A stretch of 39,475 bases of DNA. Origin: a virus. The stretch is from IMG/VR virus record IMGVR_UViG_3300036766_000304, positions 1-39,475 of that record, one strand, 5' to 3'. Within the stretch, counting starts at the first letter, position 1; each line of letters starts with the position of its first letter. Below the pieces are notes generated by a model. The model did no database searches. It saw only the letters and a program-made list of their open reading frames with translations, and was not told the origin of the DNA. Below are positions 26,398 to 31,699 of the stretch, one piece after another. The translations under genes were made by a program, and so were the position numbers.

Positions 26398-26438
26398 ACT
26401 TCCTCAACGGGAGCGTCTAATTTTTTTAAATCAGTCAT
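26394..26438 (-). CDS. Possible 14-residue leader peptide before the small terminase
   Basis: The frame MTDLKKLDAPVEEV ends in a TGA that overlaps the next ATG (ATGA). A weak GGAG site stands about 10 bases before it. It could couple or attenuate translation of the small terminase. Too short to be certain. Confidence 0.3.
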   Translation of the reverse strand: MTDLKKLDAPVEEV

Positions 26439-26489
26439 TGTAGCTTCACTCCGATTTTAATTCCCGTTCAGGGGAAAGTCCTCACCTCA

Positions 26490-26515
26490 CGCAGTCGCAC
26501 AGCTCAGCGTCTGCG
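26490..26515. repeat. 26-nt quasi-palindromic element, copy 1 (intergenic)
   Basis: Reads CGCAGTCGCA on the left arm and ends CGTCTGCG, with an AGCT-containing centre. Its reverse complement matches the elements at 36229-36254 and 31558-31628 in nearly every position. Here it lies outside genes. Confidence 0.7.
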
Positions 26516-26544
26516 AGTGGGGAGACTATTTTCCCCAAAATCCC

Positions 26545-26567
26545 AAAAGTACTCACCACAGTGGGTA
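26545..26567. repeat. 23-nt dispersed repeat, copy 1 (intergenic)
   Basis: An exact 23-nt match to 30786-30808, which lies inside the DUF1064 gene. The core folds as TACTCAC-CACA-GTGGGTA (one T-G pair). Confidence 0.8.
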
Positions 26568-26606
26568 AACCACGTTCAAATAGCTTCAATTAGCTTTGAT
26601 TACCCC

Positions 26607-26636
26607 TTGACATAGTATAGTATAATATGATATAGT
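26607..26636 (+). promoter_or_regulatory. Sigma-70-type promoter of the plus-strand island
   Basis: TTGACA at 26607-26612, an 18-base AT-rich spacer and TATAGT at 26631-26636, followed by a strong ribosome site (AAGGAGGT) and the ATG at 26667. The spacer has TATAG direct repeats and an internal TATAAT that is too close to the -35 box to serve as the -10. Confidence 0.75.
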
Positions 26637-26666
26637 ATATGCAATGAAAGGAAAGGAGGTTATTTA

Positions 26667-26798
26667 ATGAATTGTCCCAAATGTAACCATGCCATGCACA
26701 AAGCCGGAATGGTATGGTCTGGAAGCCACAAAGTACAACGCTATCGTTGTCAACGATGTGGTGCAACCACTACTAAGAAGGATAAAAATGGTAAATAA
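26667..26798 (+). CDS. 43-residue zinc-ribbon protein (InsA-like)
   Basis: Starts MNCPKCNHAMHKAGMVWSG six bases after AAGGAGGT. Two knuckles (CPKC at residues 3-6 and CQRC at 28-31) with RYRCQRCGATTT resemble the zinc ribbon of IS1 InsA and other DNA-binding ribbons. The stop overlaps the ATG of the next gene. First gene of the plus-strand island; possibly a transcriptional regulator. Confidence 0.75.
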   Translation: MNCPKCNHAMHKAGMVWSGSHKVQRYRCQRCGATTTKKDKNGK

Positions 26799-27228
26799 GA
26801 GTTTAATGTTTCAGTTAAAACTTCAAGGTGCTAGTTATAATCAAATTGCTGAAGCTGTTGGCTTATCCAGGCAAAGAGTACAACAATTATTATCACCATC
26901 ACCTAAAATTAAAAGGTTTATACTTCAAAAATATGAAGGTAAATGTGCTAAGTGTGGGTTCAACGTTGGCAAAAGTGGACATATACATCATATATTCTCA
27001 ACAGTGAGTAATAAAGAAATTTACAATAGCGCTGATAATTTAATATTGTTATGCAATTCTTGTCATCGTTCTAGCCACAGCCTTTTAGGTGAAGTTCCCC
27101 CTTACGATAATACACGGCCTTGTATTTGCCAAAGATGTGGCCATCAGTGGAATCCTCGCATTGACTCAAGACCTTCAAGCTGTCCAGCTTGTAAATCATA
27201 CAAATGGCCAAATCCGTGCAAAGCCTGA
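26788..27228 (+). CDS. HNH endonuclease with N-terminal HTH and C-terminal zinc ribbon
   Basis: 146 residues. The ATG at 26788 (MVNKSLMFQ) overlaps the preceding stop; earlier in-frame starts would be translated out of frame with the upstream ribbon gene. Residues 12-32 form a helix-turn-helix (YNQIAEAVGLSRQRVQQLL). The HNH core has KCAKC, IHHIF, a central Asn and LCNSCH. The last 40 residues, CQRCGHQW to CPACKSYKWP, form a ribbon paralogous to the protein at 27977-28135. Free-standing mobile nuclease, or packaging/recombination nuclease. Confidence 0.78.
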   Translation: MVNKSLMFQLKLQGASYNQIAEAVGLSRQRVQQLLSPSPKIKRFILQKYEGKCAKCGFNVGKSGHIHHIFSTVSNKEIYNSADNLILLCNSCHRSSHSLLGEVPPYDNTRPCICQRCGHQWNPRIDSRPSSCPACKSYKWPNPCKA

Positions 27229-27259
27229 CCCAATGGGCAGGTAAGGAGAGGAGAAGAAG

Positions 27260-27709
27260 ATGTTGCACACAACCTTAGCACTAGCCCATAAAGCCGGAGC
27301 CTGTACAGACCGGTACAAGCATTTGGCAAAAGCCCTGGGTGGCATCACAGCCTATGGAAAGGACACTCCCATTCCCCTGACCATAGTGCTAGAGCACAAC
27401 GGCCTAGATGATACCCTGTGGGCACTCAGGTGCGTATTGCCTGAGGAGATTCCCTTGAGGGATAAGCTGGCCAGGTCCTTCGCCTGTGATTGCGCCGAGC
27501 GGGTGCTATCTCTGTTTGAGAAGAAATACCCCGATGACCAGAGACCCCGGCAAGCCATAGAGATCGCCAGACTCTTCGCTGAGGGGAAGGCAACCACTCA
27601 AGAATTGGCTGCTGCCAGGGATGCTGCCTGGGCTGCTGCCGAGGCTGCTGCCAGGGATGCTGAACAAAAATGGCAGGGCCAGCACCTGCAGGAGATGTTA
27701 TTAGCCTGA
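27260..27709 (+). CDS. Imm-5-like protein
   Basis: 149 residues with IVLEHNGLDDTLWALRCVLP at 42-61, then FACDCAERVLSLFEKKYPDDQRP and AIEIARLFAEGKATTQELAAA, ending in an alanine-rich helical repeat (AAWAAAEAAARDAEQ). This is the layout of the Imm-5-like family, annotated as putative immunity proteins and frequent in phages and actinobacteria. Real function unproved. AAGGAGAGGAG ribosome site. Confidence 0.7.
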   Translation: MLHTTLALAHKAGACTDRYKHLAKALGGITAYGKDTPIPLTIVLEHNGLDDTLWALRCVLPEEIPLRDKLARSFACDCAERVLSLFEKKYPDDQRPRQAIEIARLFAEGKATTQELAAARDAAWAAAEAAARDAEQKWQGQHLQEMLLA

Positions 27710-27741
27710 CCCAGCGTGGCAGGCAGAGAAAGGAGAAAAAC

Positions 27742-27954
27742 GTGAGAAAATATAGGCGATGGGCTGGAAATGAAACTGGGATTACAGAAGATGTCACCAA
27801 ATGCATTGCGAGTGTATCTGATGGTGGTCGTTCTGTACTATTCCACCAGTGTGAACTCAGACGAGGAAAAGGGCCTGGTGGACTATATTGTGGGATACAT
27901 GCAAAACAAATTGCCAAAGGGTGTTATGTTAGTGTTCCAAGAGATATAGCCTGA
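27742..27954 (+). CDS. Small zinc-binding phage protein
   Basis: 70 residues from a GTG at 27742, well spaced from AAAGGAG; an upstream in-frame ATG at 27670 lies inside the previous gene. Cysteine pattern: TKCIAS, HQCELRRGKGPGGLYCGIHA. The QC..(R/K)RG.GP.GLYC..HA signature recurs in small phage proteins of unknown role and probably binds one zinc. Confidence 0.65.
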   Translation: MRKYRRWAGNETGITEDVTKCIASVSDGGRSVLFHQCELRRGKGPGGLYCGIHAKQIAKGCYVSVPRDIA

Positions 27955-27976
27955 CCCAGCTAAGAAAGGAATTGAA

Positions 27977-28135
27977 ATGAAACACAAATGTCTGCGCTGC
28001 AACCATACCTGGAAAGGCCGGGTACAGAATCCTCAGTGCTGCCCGGCCTGTAAATCCTACGATTGGAAAAGTCCTCACAGTCGCCCCAGGGGGGACAAGC
28101 CTCGTAACCGTCGAGAAGACAAGAGGAGCCGCTGA
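27977..28135 (+). CDS. 52-residue zinc ribbon with basic tail
   Basis: Starts MKHKCLRCNHTWKGR, with the second knuckle in CCPACKSYDWKSP, then an Arg/Lys-rich tail (RPRGDKPRNRREDKRSR). It closely matches the C-terminal ribbon of the HNH protein at 26788-27228, so the two share origin. Likely nucleic-acid binding. Its stop codon is inside the hairpin that closes the island. Confidence 0.75.
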   Translation: MKHKCLRCNHTWKGRVQNPQCCPACKSYDWKSPHSRPRGDKPRNRREDKRSR

Positions 28136-28150
28136 TAATAGCGGCTCCTC
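28123..28150 (+). terminator. Hairpin closing the plus-strand island
   Basis: A perfect 11-bp stem, GAGGAGCCGCT with AGCGGCTCCTC, and a GATAAT loop. The last gene's TGA lies within the left arm and loop junction. Only a weak AT-rich tail follows, so termination efficiency is uncertain, but position at the end of converging operons supports it. Confidence 0.65.
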
Positions 28151-28231
28151 ATAGTTATCGAATTATATCTAATATATAGCACACATTTTTGAGTTTGTCA
28201 AGCCCCTTTTAGCCTTGTTTTTATCAAGCAC

Positions 28232-28255
28232 AAAACCTATAATATTATAGGTTTT
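28232..28255. promoter_or_regulatory. 24-bp perfect palindrome in the convergent gap
   Basis: AAAACCTATAAT is followed directly by its reverse complement ATTATAGGTTTT. It lies about 24 bases beyond the methyltransferase stop and 80 bases after the plus-strand hairpin. With no loop it looks more like a dimeric-protein site, though an AT hairpin terminator for converging messages is also possible. Confidence 0.5.
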
Positions 28256-28278
28256 TGCGGTATGGTTATATTCATGGT

Positions 28279-28971
28279 TCATACCCTTAACTCCATAACA
28301 GTTTGACTCATCCTCTTGGCTGCAATCTCACAATACTTTTCTTCTATCTCTATGCCGATTGCTTTACGTCCCAAATCCTTAGCTGCCCTCAGTGTTGTGC
28401 CACTGCCCATGAAGGGGTCGAGAATAAGTTGATTTCTCAATGAGGCAAAATTAACTAGCCACTTCAACCATGCAATAGGTTTAGCGCAAGGGTGTTCGCT
28501 GCACTCGCTGGTTACTACACTATCAATGACATTAGGTTGACAACCATTGCGCTGTGTGGGGCATTTACCATAAAACAATACAGGGACAAAGTGGGTAAAT
28601 CCCCATCGTGATACTCCTACCCCTGATATACAATGAATACCACCCAAAGCATCAGGGGGTGGATATTTACATATACTTGACCACCCAATAAATGCCACTA
28701 CTTGTCCTACAGAGTCTATTAATTCTGTCATAACAGGAATAACAATTTCGTTTAAGGTTCTATCGTCATCTGTTCCAAAAGATTCTTTGTGCAACCCATG
28801 CCCAACTCGCTTATCACTATGTCCTATATTTATCCCATAAGGCGGGTCAGTCAGCACCAAGTCCACCTTTGGCAAGTGGGGTAGTATGTCTCTACAATCA
28901 GCATGATAGATAATTACGGCATTATCTTGGTAATAAGGACTATTGGGCAGTTCTAAGCCGTTCCAGTTCAT
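28279..28971 (-). CDS. DNA N6-adenine (beta-class) methyltransferase
   Basis: 230 residues. Catalytic motif IV DPPY at 42-45 comes before the AdoMet-binding motif DPFMGSGTT at 185-193, the order of beta-class amino-methyltransferases. IGIEIEEKYCEIAAKRM is the usual strand after motif I. It probably protects phage DNA from host restriction. No partner restriction gene is adjacent, so it is an orphan. Recognition sequence cannot be read from the sequence. Confidence 0.88.
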   Translation of the reverse strand: MNWNGLELPNSPYYQDNAVIIYHADCRDILPHLPKVDLVLTDPPYGINIGHSDKRVGHGLHKESFGTDDDRTLNEIVIPVMTELIDSVGQVVAFIGWSSICKYPPPDALGGIHCISGVGVSRWGFTHFVPVLFYGKCPTQRNGCQPNVIDSVVTSECSEHPCAKPIAWLKWLVNFASLRNQLILDPFMGSGTTLRAAKDLGRKAIGIEIEEKYCEIAAKRMSQTVMELRV

Positions 28972-28972
28972 G

Positions 28973-29422
28973 TTATCTAATCCTCAAATGGGCAGATTTC
29001 AAATAATAGTGTCGCTGACTTTTCCAGTTCGCAAATGAAGTGGATTTCCGCTTCCAGCCACAGCAATAATATAGAGCAGACCGAGCCGACTTCTCCAAAT
29101 CTCCCCAGGTGCAGTCTGCCCTCAGTTGATAATAGAGAACTCGACCCGCTAGCCCAGTCCTCTGTAATCTTGCCTCTATTTCCGCCGCTATCATAGCAGG
29201 ATTTTCAAATGGTGCTCTAAAACTCTTTATCCCAAGCCTGGGACCCGGGACATCAATAGAACTCTGATTGGGATCACGGGGCCAGCAGCCTTCAGTGAGC
29301 AAAGGAAGCATATAGATCAGCCACAAAACCTGATCTCTGGTAAAAGTAATATCTCTCGGTGGCCACCAGAAACTATCCCAGGTAGCCCGGCGACTGGGAC
29401 TATCCCAATCCGGTATGCTCAT
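28973..29422 (-). CDS. Tryptophan-rich hypothetical protein
   Basis: 149 residues from the ATG at 29422, preceded by GAGGGGG; a GTG at 29428 overlapping the upstream stop is the alternative. The sequence is rich in aromatic residues (TWDSFWWPPRDITF, LWLIYMLPLLTEGCWPRDP). The C-terminal part (DLEKSARSALYYCCGWKRKS) may form a helix-turn-helix. No family recognised. Located between an ASCH-like gene and a methyltransferase. Confidence 0.6.
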   Translation of the reverse strand: MSIPDWDSPSRRATWDSFWWPPRDITFTRDQVLWLIYMLPLLTEGCWPRDPNQSSIDVPGPRLGIKSFRAPFENPAMIAAEIEARLQRTGLAGRVLYYQLRADCTWGDLEKSARSALYYCCGWKRKSTSFANWKSQRHYYLKSAHLRIR

Positions 29423-29424
29423 TA

Positions 29425-30627
29425 TCACCCCCTCTTATTCAAGATAGAGAACTCAATTACCCACACCCAAGGATTGGTGTCCCAGCCATAGCCTCGTTTA
29501 GCATTGAGAGAATCCCAAAGACCAATAAAGTGGTCACGGTGTATAAATGGCCTTTCAATCTCAGTAAAGTGTGGTTTAGGTTTCAACTCAAAGTGTTGTA
29601 TAGTTTTTGCTATGAGTTGACAGCCTTCATTTATCGTGTCCTCCTCGCTTATCTCCTGCAACCGCTCTACTTTCACCCTTGTAATCTCAAGCCAGATGCG
29701 GGCTGCCCACTTGGGCATGAAAATTGAGGGTCGTGTTTTTAATACTTCCTTTTGACAACTGCGGATATGCCAGCCTGGGACATCCCAAGAATCCGCGCCG
29801 CTTGGTGCTGGCTGACTAATCTTTTCTGAATCGACCACTGTAACGCTTGCATCTCGAATGTGGTCAACTTCGCCATTGGGTGTTTGCCCGCTTCCGTCCC
29901 ATGTCCCGATAACTTCCTGTCCATCCAGTTCTCTTGTTGGCTTCCCCATTTCAAGTTTGTCGGCACGTTGTTGGATGAGTCGCTGTCTAAATGTCTTGTT
30001 TGAGAAGATGGGGACGGTGGCATCCCATGAAAAGCCATACATATCAGAGAGTGAACGGATTTTGACACTTTTTTGTTCTGGTGGGACAACGTAATAGTCT
30101 GGTATCCCTTCCCATTCTGGTGTCCTTGTAGCGGATACCAATCCACGTACACCTTGTGACCAAAGCCTTTGTATTTTGTTCGTGAGTAGACTTGACCATC
30201 CGAACCCGCCATGTAATCCTCGTTGGGGGAGATTGGGATAGCTTTGAGAAGGACTCCACTCGTCAGTTTTATACCTTCCATCTTGTACCTCCATTGACAT
30301 AAGTATAGCATATAATCTATCATCGGTCAAGCGGTACAATATGTCTACATTGGGTATTAGTGATTCATCCAGCAACATATGAGTTGATTTACACCACAGC
30401 CTGTCACCAGGCTGGCCGTATCTGCACTTGAAAACTTGTCCTCTGTTCGGGTCGTGTTGCATCAAGCCAACCCACTCATTAGGTATTTTCATTGGGAGGA
30501 CATCAATCGGTTGTTTGCCCTTCCACTCGCCTGTTTGAGCCACGACTACACGGCGTGTCTGTGTCTTTCTGCCTTCAAGGATAGCCTTGACCATCTCGGT
30601 CGAAAATAAGATTGGTTGCTCTTTCAT
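29425..30627 (-). CDS. ASCH-like phage protein enlarged by an insertion
   Basis: 400 residues. The N-terminal MKEQPILFSTEMVKAILEGR, KTQTRRV and RYGQPGDRLWCK, and the C-terminal PSIFMPKWAARIWLEITRVKVERLQEIS and NPWVWVIEF, are hallmarks of a common phage ASCH-superfamily (RNA/base-binding) protein that is normally about 220 residues. Residues about 120-297 do not belong: they are the other-frame reading of a homing endonuclease gene. Removing them gives a normal-length product. No stop occurs across the insertion, so a long fusion protein would be made. Overlaps the upstream gene as ATGA. Confidence 0.75.
   Translation of the reverse strand: MKEQPILFSTEMVKAILEGRKTQTRRVVVAQTGEWKGKQPIDVLPMKIPNEWVGLMQHDPNRGQVFKCRYGQPGDRLWCKSTHMLLDESLIPNVDILYRLTDDRLYAILMSMEVQDGRYKTDEWSPSQSYPNLPQRGLHGGFGWSSLLTNKIQRLWSQGVRGLVSATRTPEWEGIPDYYVVPPEQKSVKIRSLSDMYGFSWDATVPIFSNKTFRQRLIQQRADKLEMGKPTRELDGQEVIGTWDGSGQTPNGEVDHIRDASVTVVDSEKISQPAPSGADSWDVPGWHIRSCQKEVLKTRPSIFMPKWAARIWLEITRVKVERLQEISEEDTINEGCQLIAKTIQHFELKPKPHFTEIERPFIHRDHFIGLWDSLNAKRGYGWDTNPWVWVIEFSILNKRG
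29739..30281 (-). CDS. NUMOD4/HNH homing endonuclease nested in the ASCH gene
   Basis: 180 residues from MEGIKLTSG at 30281, which has GGAGGT 6 bases upstream. NUMOD4-like start (PNEDYMAGSDGQVYSRT), then VDWYPLQGHQNGKGYQ and KSVHSLICMAFHG. HNH core RHLDSDSSNNVPTNLKWGS and QEN, GTEAGKHPMAKLT, and a C-terminal helix-turn-helix (QHQAARILGMSQAGISAV). This is the standard layout of phage homing endonucleases. It lies in a different frame from the surrounding ASCH gene and almost fills the insertion, leaving no room for an intron ribozyme. Confidence 0.85.
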   Translation of the reverse strand: MEGIKLTSGVLLKAIPISPNEDYMAGSDGQVYSRTKYKGFGHKVYVDWYPLQGHQNGKGYQTITLSHQNKKVSKSVHSLICMAFHGMPPSPSSQTRHLDSDSSNNVPTNLKWGSQQENWMDRKLSGHGTEAGKHPMAKLTTFEMQALQWSIQKRLVSQHQAARILGMSQAGISAVVKRKY

Positions 30628-30986
30628 GGCTTCACCACCCTTAGTTCAATACTGGGATAATGGTATCTAAACATCTTTTCTTTGAGCTTCCAGAGAGGAG
30701 TCTCTGCACCCTTTACGTCCTCAACAACCTTCTTCTCAGTCTCATTATCCCAGTATGCAAAGTCCGCCACATAGTATATTGCCCGAAAAGTACTCACCAC
30801 AGTGGGTATAGTTTTGCCTAACCTGACAAATGGAGGTTGTAGCATATACCGAGGTTGATACTCCAAATCCTTAATCTTCCCCGCCCCCTGTAATAACTCC
30901 AGCTCCTGTGCTCTATGCGCTTCGGCTTTGCTGGCAAACGTCCTGCCATTATATTCAGTTACTCTTGAGTGGTATTTAGTTGTCAT
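30624..30986 (-). CDS. DUF1064 nuclease-like phage protein with a repeat-encoded segment
   Basis: 120 residues from MTTKYHSRV (ATG at 30986, AAAGGT upstream). An earlier ATG at 31061 would overlap the preceding gene by 47 bases. FASKAEAHRAQELELLQ, GKIKDLEYQPRYMLQPPF, YVADFAYWD and VVEDVKG are the DUF1064 signature; the E, D, E and K residues suggest a restriction-endonuclease-fold nuclease, perhaps a junction resolvase. Residues 60-67 (PTVVSTF) are encoded by the 23-nt repeat 30786-30808, at a point where the family normally runs straight into RAIxYxADF. Confidence 0.75.
   Translation of the reverse strand: MTTKYHSRVTEYNGRTFASKAEAHRAQELELLQGAGKIKDLEYQPRYMLQPPFVRLGKTIPTVVSTFRAIYYVADFAYWDNETEKKVVEDVKGAETPLWKLKEKMFRYHYPSIELRVVKP
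30786..30808. repeat. 23-nt dispersed repeat, copy 2 (inside DUF1064 gene)
   Basis: Identical over 23 nt to 26545-26567. It adds about eight in-frame codons to the nuclease-like protein. Confidence 0.8.
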
Positions 30987-31014
30987 TATGTCACATACCT
31001 TTGAAGCTAATTCC

Positions 31015-31215
31015 TTAGTCGGTCTTATCCTTTGCCGTATTGCTGCGAGTGGGCACTTCACTTGATTGCCGTATTATTGAAATGATATGTTTTGCCCACC
31101 CTTCCCTACGACGGCGGCAATTCTGGCACTCGCATTCGTCTCCTTTAATGTGTATCCTTAGATATTCTGCTATCTCCCTTTCGAGACCCCCTTCTCTTTT
31201 TTCTCCTATCGTCAT
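31015..31215 (-). CDS. Small hypothetical protein with cysteine cluster
   Basis: 66 residues starting MTIGEKREGGLEREIAEYLR; the start is fixed by an ATGA overlap with the upstream ribbon gene. A CECQNC cluster and a basic helix (RRRREGWAKHIISIIRQ) suggest metal and nucleic-acid binding. No family recognised. Confidence 0.65.
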   Translation of the reverse strand: MTIGEKREGGLEREIAEYLRIHIKGDECECQNCRRRREGWAKHIISIIRQSSEVPTRSNTAKDKTD

Positions 31216-31373
31216 CTTAGCATTATTCCTCCCTTCCTTGTTCTCTTGGCCGAGCTGAGGAAGTATGCGATGACCCCCTTCTGACACCGGGGGCAGTAAC
31301 GCTTCCTGGGTGCTAAGCCATCCTTGTAACGTAGCCCTGCCTTGTGGCAGACTGGACAGTAGCCGATTAGCAT
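31212..31373 (-). CDS. 53-residue zinc-ribbon protein
   Basis: MLIGYCPVCHKAGLRYKDG with a second knuckle YCPRCQKG: a classic CxxC...CxxC ribbon with a basic tail (SSAKRTRKGG). The start overlaps the upstream stop (ATGCTAA) and the end overlaps the next start (ATGA), so it is clearly part of the coupled early operon. Probably nucleic-acid binding. Confidence 0.75.
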   Translation of the reverse strand: MLIGYCPVCHKAGLRYKDGLAPRKRYCPRCQKGVIAYFLSSAKRTRKGGIMLR

Positions 31374-31699
31374 AGCACTATCCCTCCTTTCTTTCCCTCT
31401 GGAGCGGGGGACTTCTGTGGCCGGTAATCAATATAGCGCTTAGTCGCCTCCCGACTCTTATCCTCATATAGTTTCAGCACGTTTATCGTTGTTTCCGCAT
31501 CCTGTAAATCCATTAGTGCCCAACTTATCCTATTCGCTTCCCTCAACAGTTCATTCTCGCAGACGCTCAGCTTTGCCCCAGTCGTCCCACTAGTTCCTCT
31601 GGAGCGTGGGACGACTGGGGCGACTGCGTTAAATCCCAACTTGTCCTGCACCCGGTCACAATCTGCAAATGCCTTTCGGACTATTTCTTCAACTGTCAT
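31367..31699 (-). CDS. Early hypothetical protein carrying a nested palindromic insertion
   Basis: 110 residues from the ATG at 31699 (AAAGGA 9 bases upstream; overlaps the previous gene). An N-terminal helix (EEIVRKAFADCDRVQDKLGF) and a C-terminal helical part (ENELLREANRISWALMDLQDAE, YEDKSREATKRYIDY) are separated by NAVAPVVPRSRGTSGTTGAK, encoded entirely by the palindromic element 31558-31628. The helices resemble short phage replication or packaging accessories, but no family is recognised. The C-terminus (KSPAPEGK) is encoded by a further partial copy of the inner hairpin at 31395-31412. Confidence 0.65.
   Translation of the reverse strand: MTVEEIVRKAFADCDRVQDKLGFNAVAPVVPRSRGTSGTTGAKLSVCENELLREANRISWALMDLQDAETTINVLKLYEDKSREATKRYIDYRPQKSPAPEGKKGGIVLC
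31558..31628. repeat. 26-nt palindromic element with a nested 45-nt palindrome, read in frame
   Basis: The outer element, CGCAGACGCTCAGCTTTG then CGACTGCG, matches 36229-36254. Between its G and C lies a 45-nt insert (31576-31620) with perfect 15-bp arms, CCCCAGTCGTCCCAC and GTGGGACGACTGGGG, around a 15-nt centre. The insert length is a multiple of three and adds 15 codons to the gene. Confidence 0.85.

Larger units (their letters stand above)
26439..26606. other. Divergent intergenic region with clustered palindromes
   Basis: A non-coding gap between the terminase operon (minus) and the plus-strand island. Within 80 bases it holds a 26-nt quasi-palindrome (26490-26515), a GGGGA/TCCCC hairpin (about 26518-26536) and a 23-nt repeat with a TACTCAC/GTGGGTA stem (26545-26567). 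The first and third recur inside early genes. No clear minus-strand promoter for the terminase genes could be assigned. Confidence 0.6.
27222..27970 (+). repeat. Repeated gene-junction cassette, three plus-strand copies
   Basis: Copies at about 27222-27250, 27702-27736 and 27948-27970. Each spans a gene end: AGCCTGACCCA contains the TGA stop, and a GAAAGGAG or TAAGGAGAG ribosome site follows for the next gene. All three upstream proteins therefore end in alanine. A related form occurs at the minus-strand junctions at 33021-33817. Confidence 0.65.

Noticed and set aside
26689-26787. Upstream extension of the plus-strand HNH gene
   Set aside because: That stretch is already coded in another frame by the zinc-ribbon gene at 26667-26798, which has the ribosome site; the HNH start is at 26788.
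27071-27917. Overlapping minus-strand frames opposite the Imm-5-like gene
   Set aside because: Antisense to well-supported plus-strand genes, with low-complexity translation and no ribosome sites.
29739-30323. Intein in the ASCH-like protein
   Set aside because: The nuclease is in another reading frame and no intein splice-block motifs are present in the host frame.
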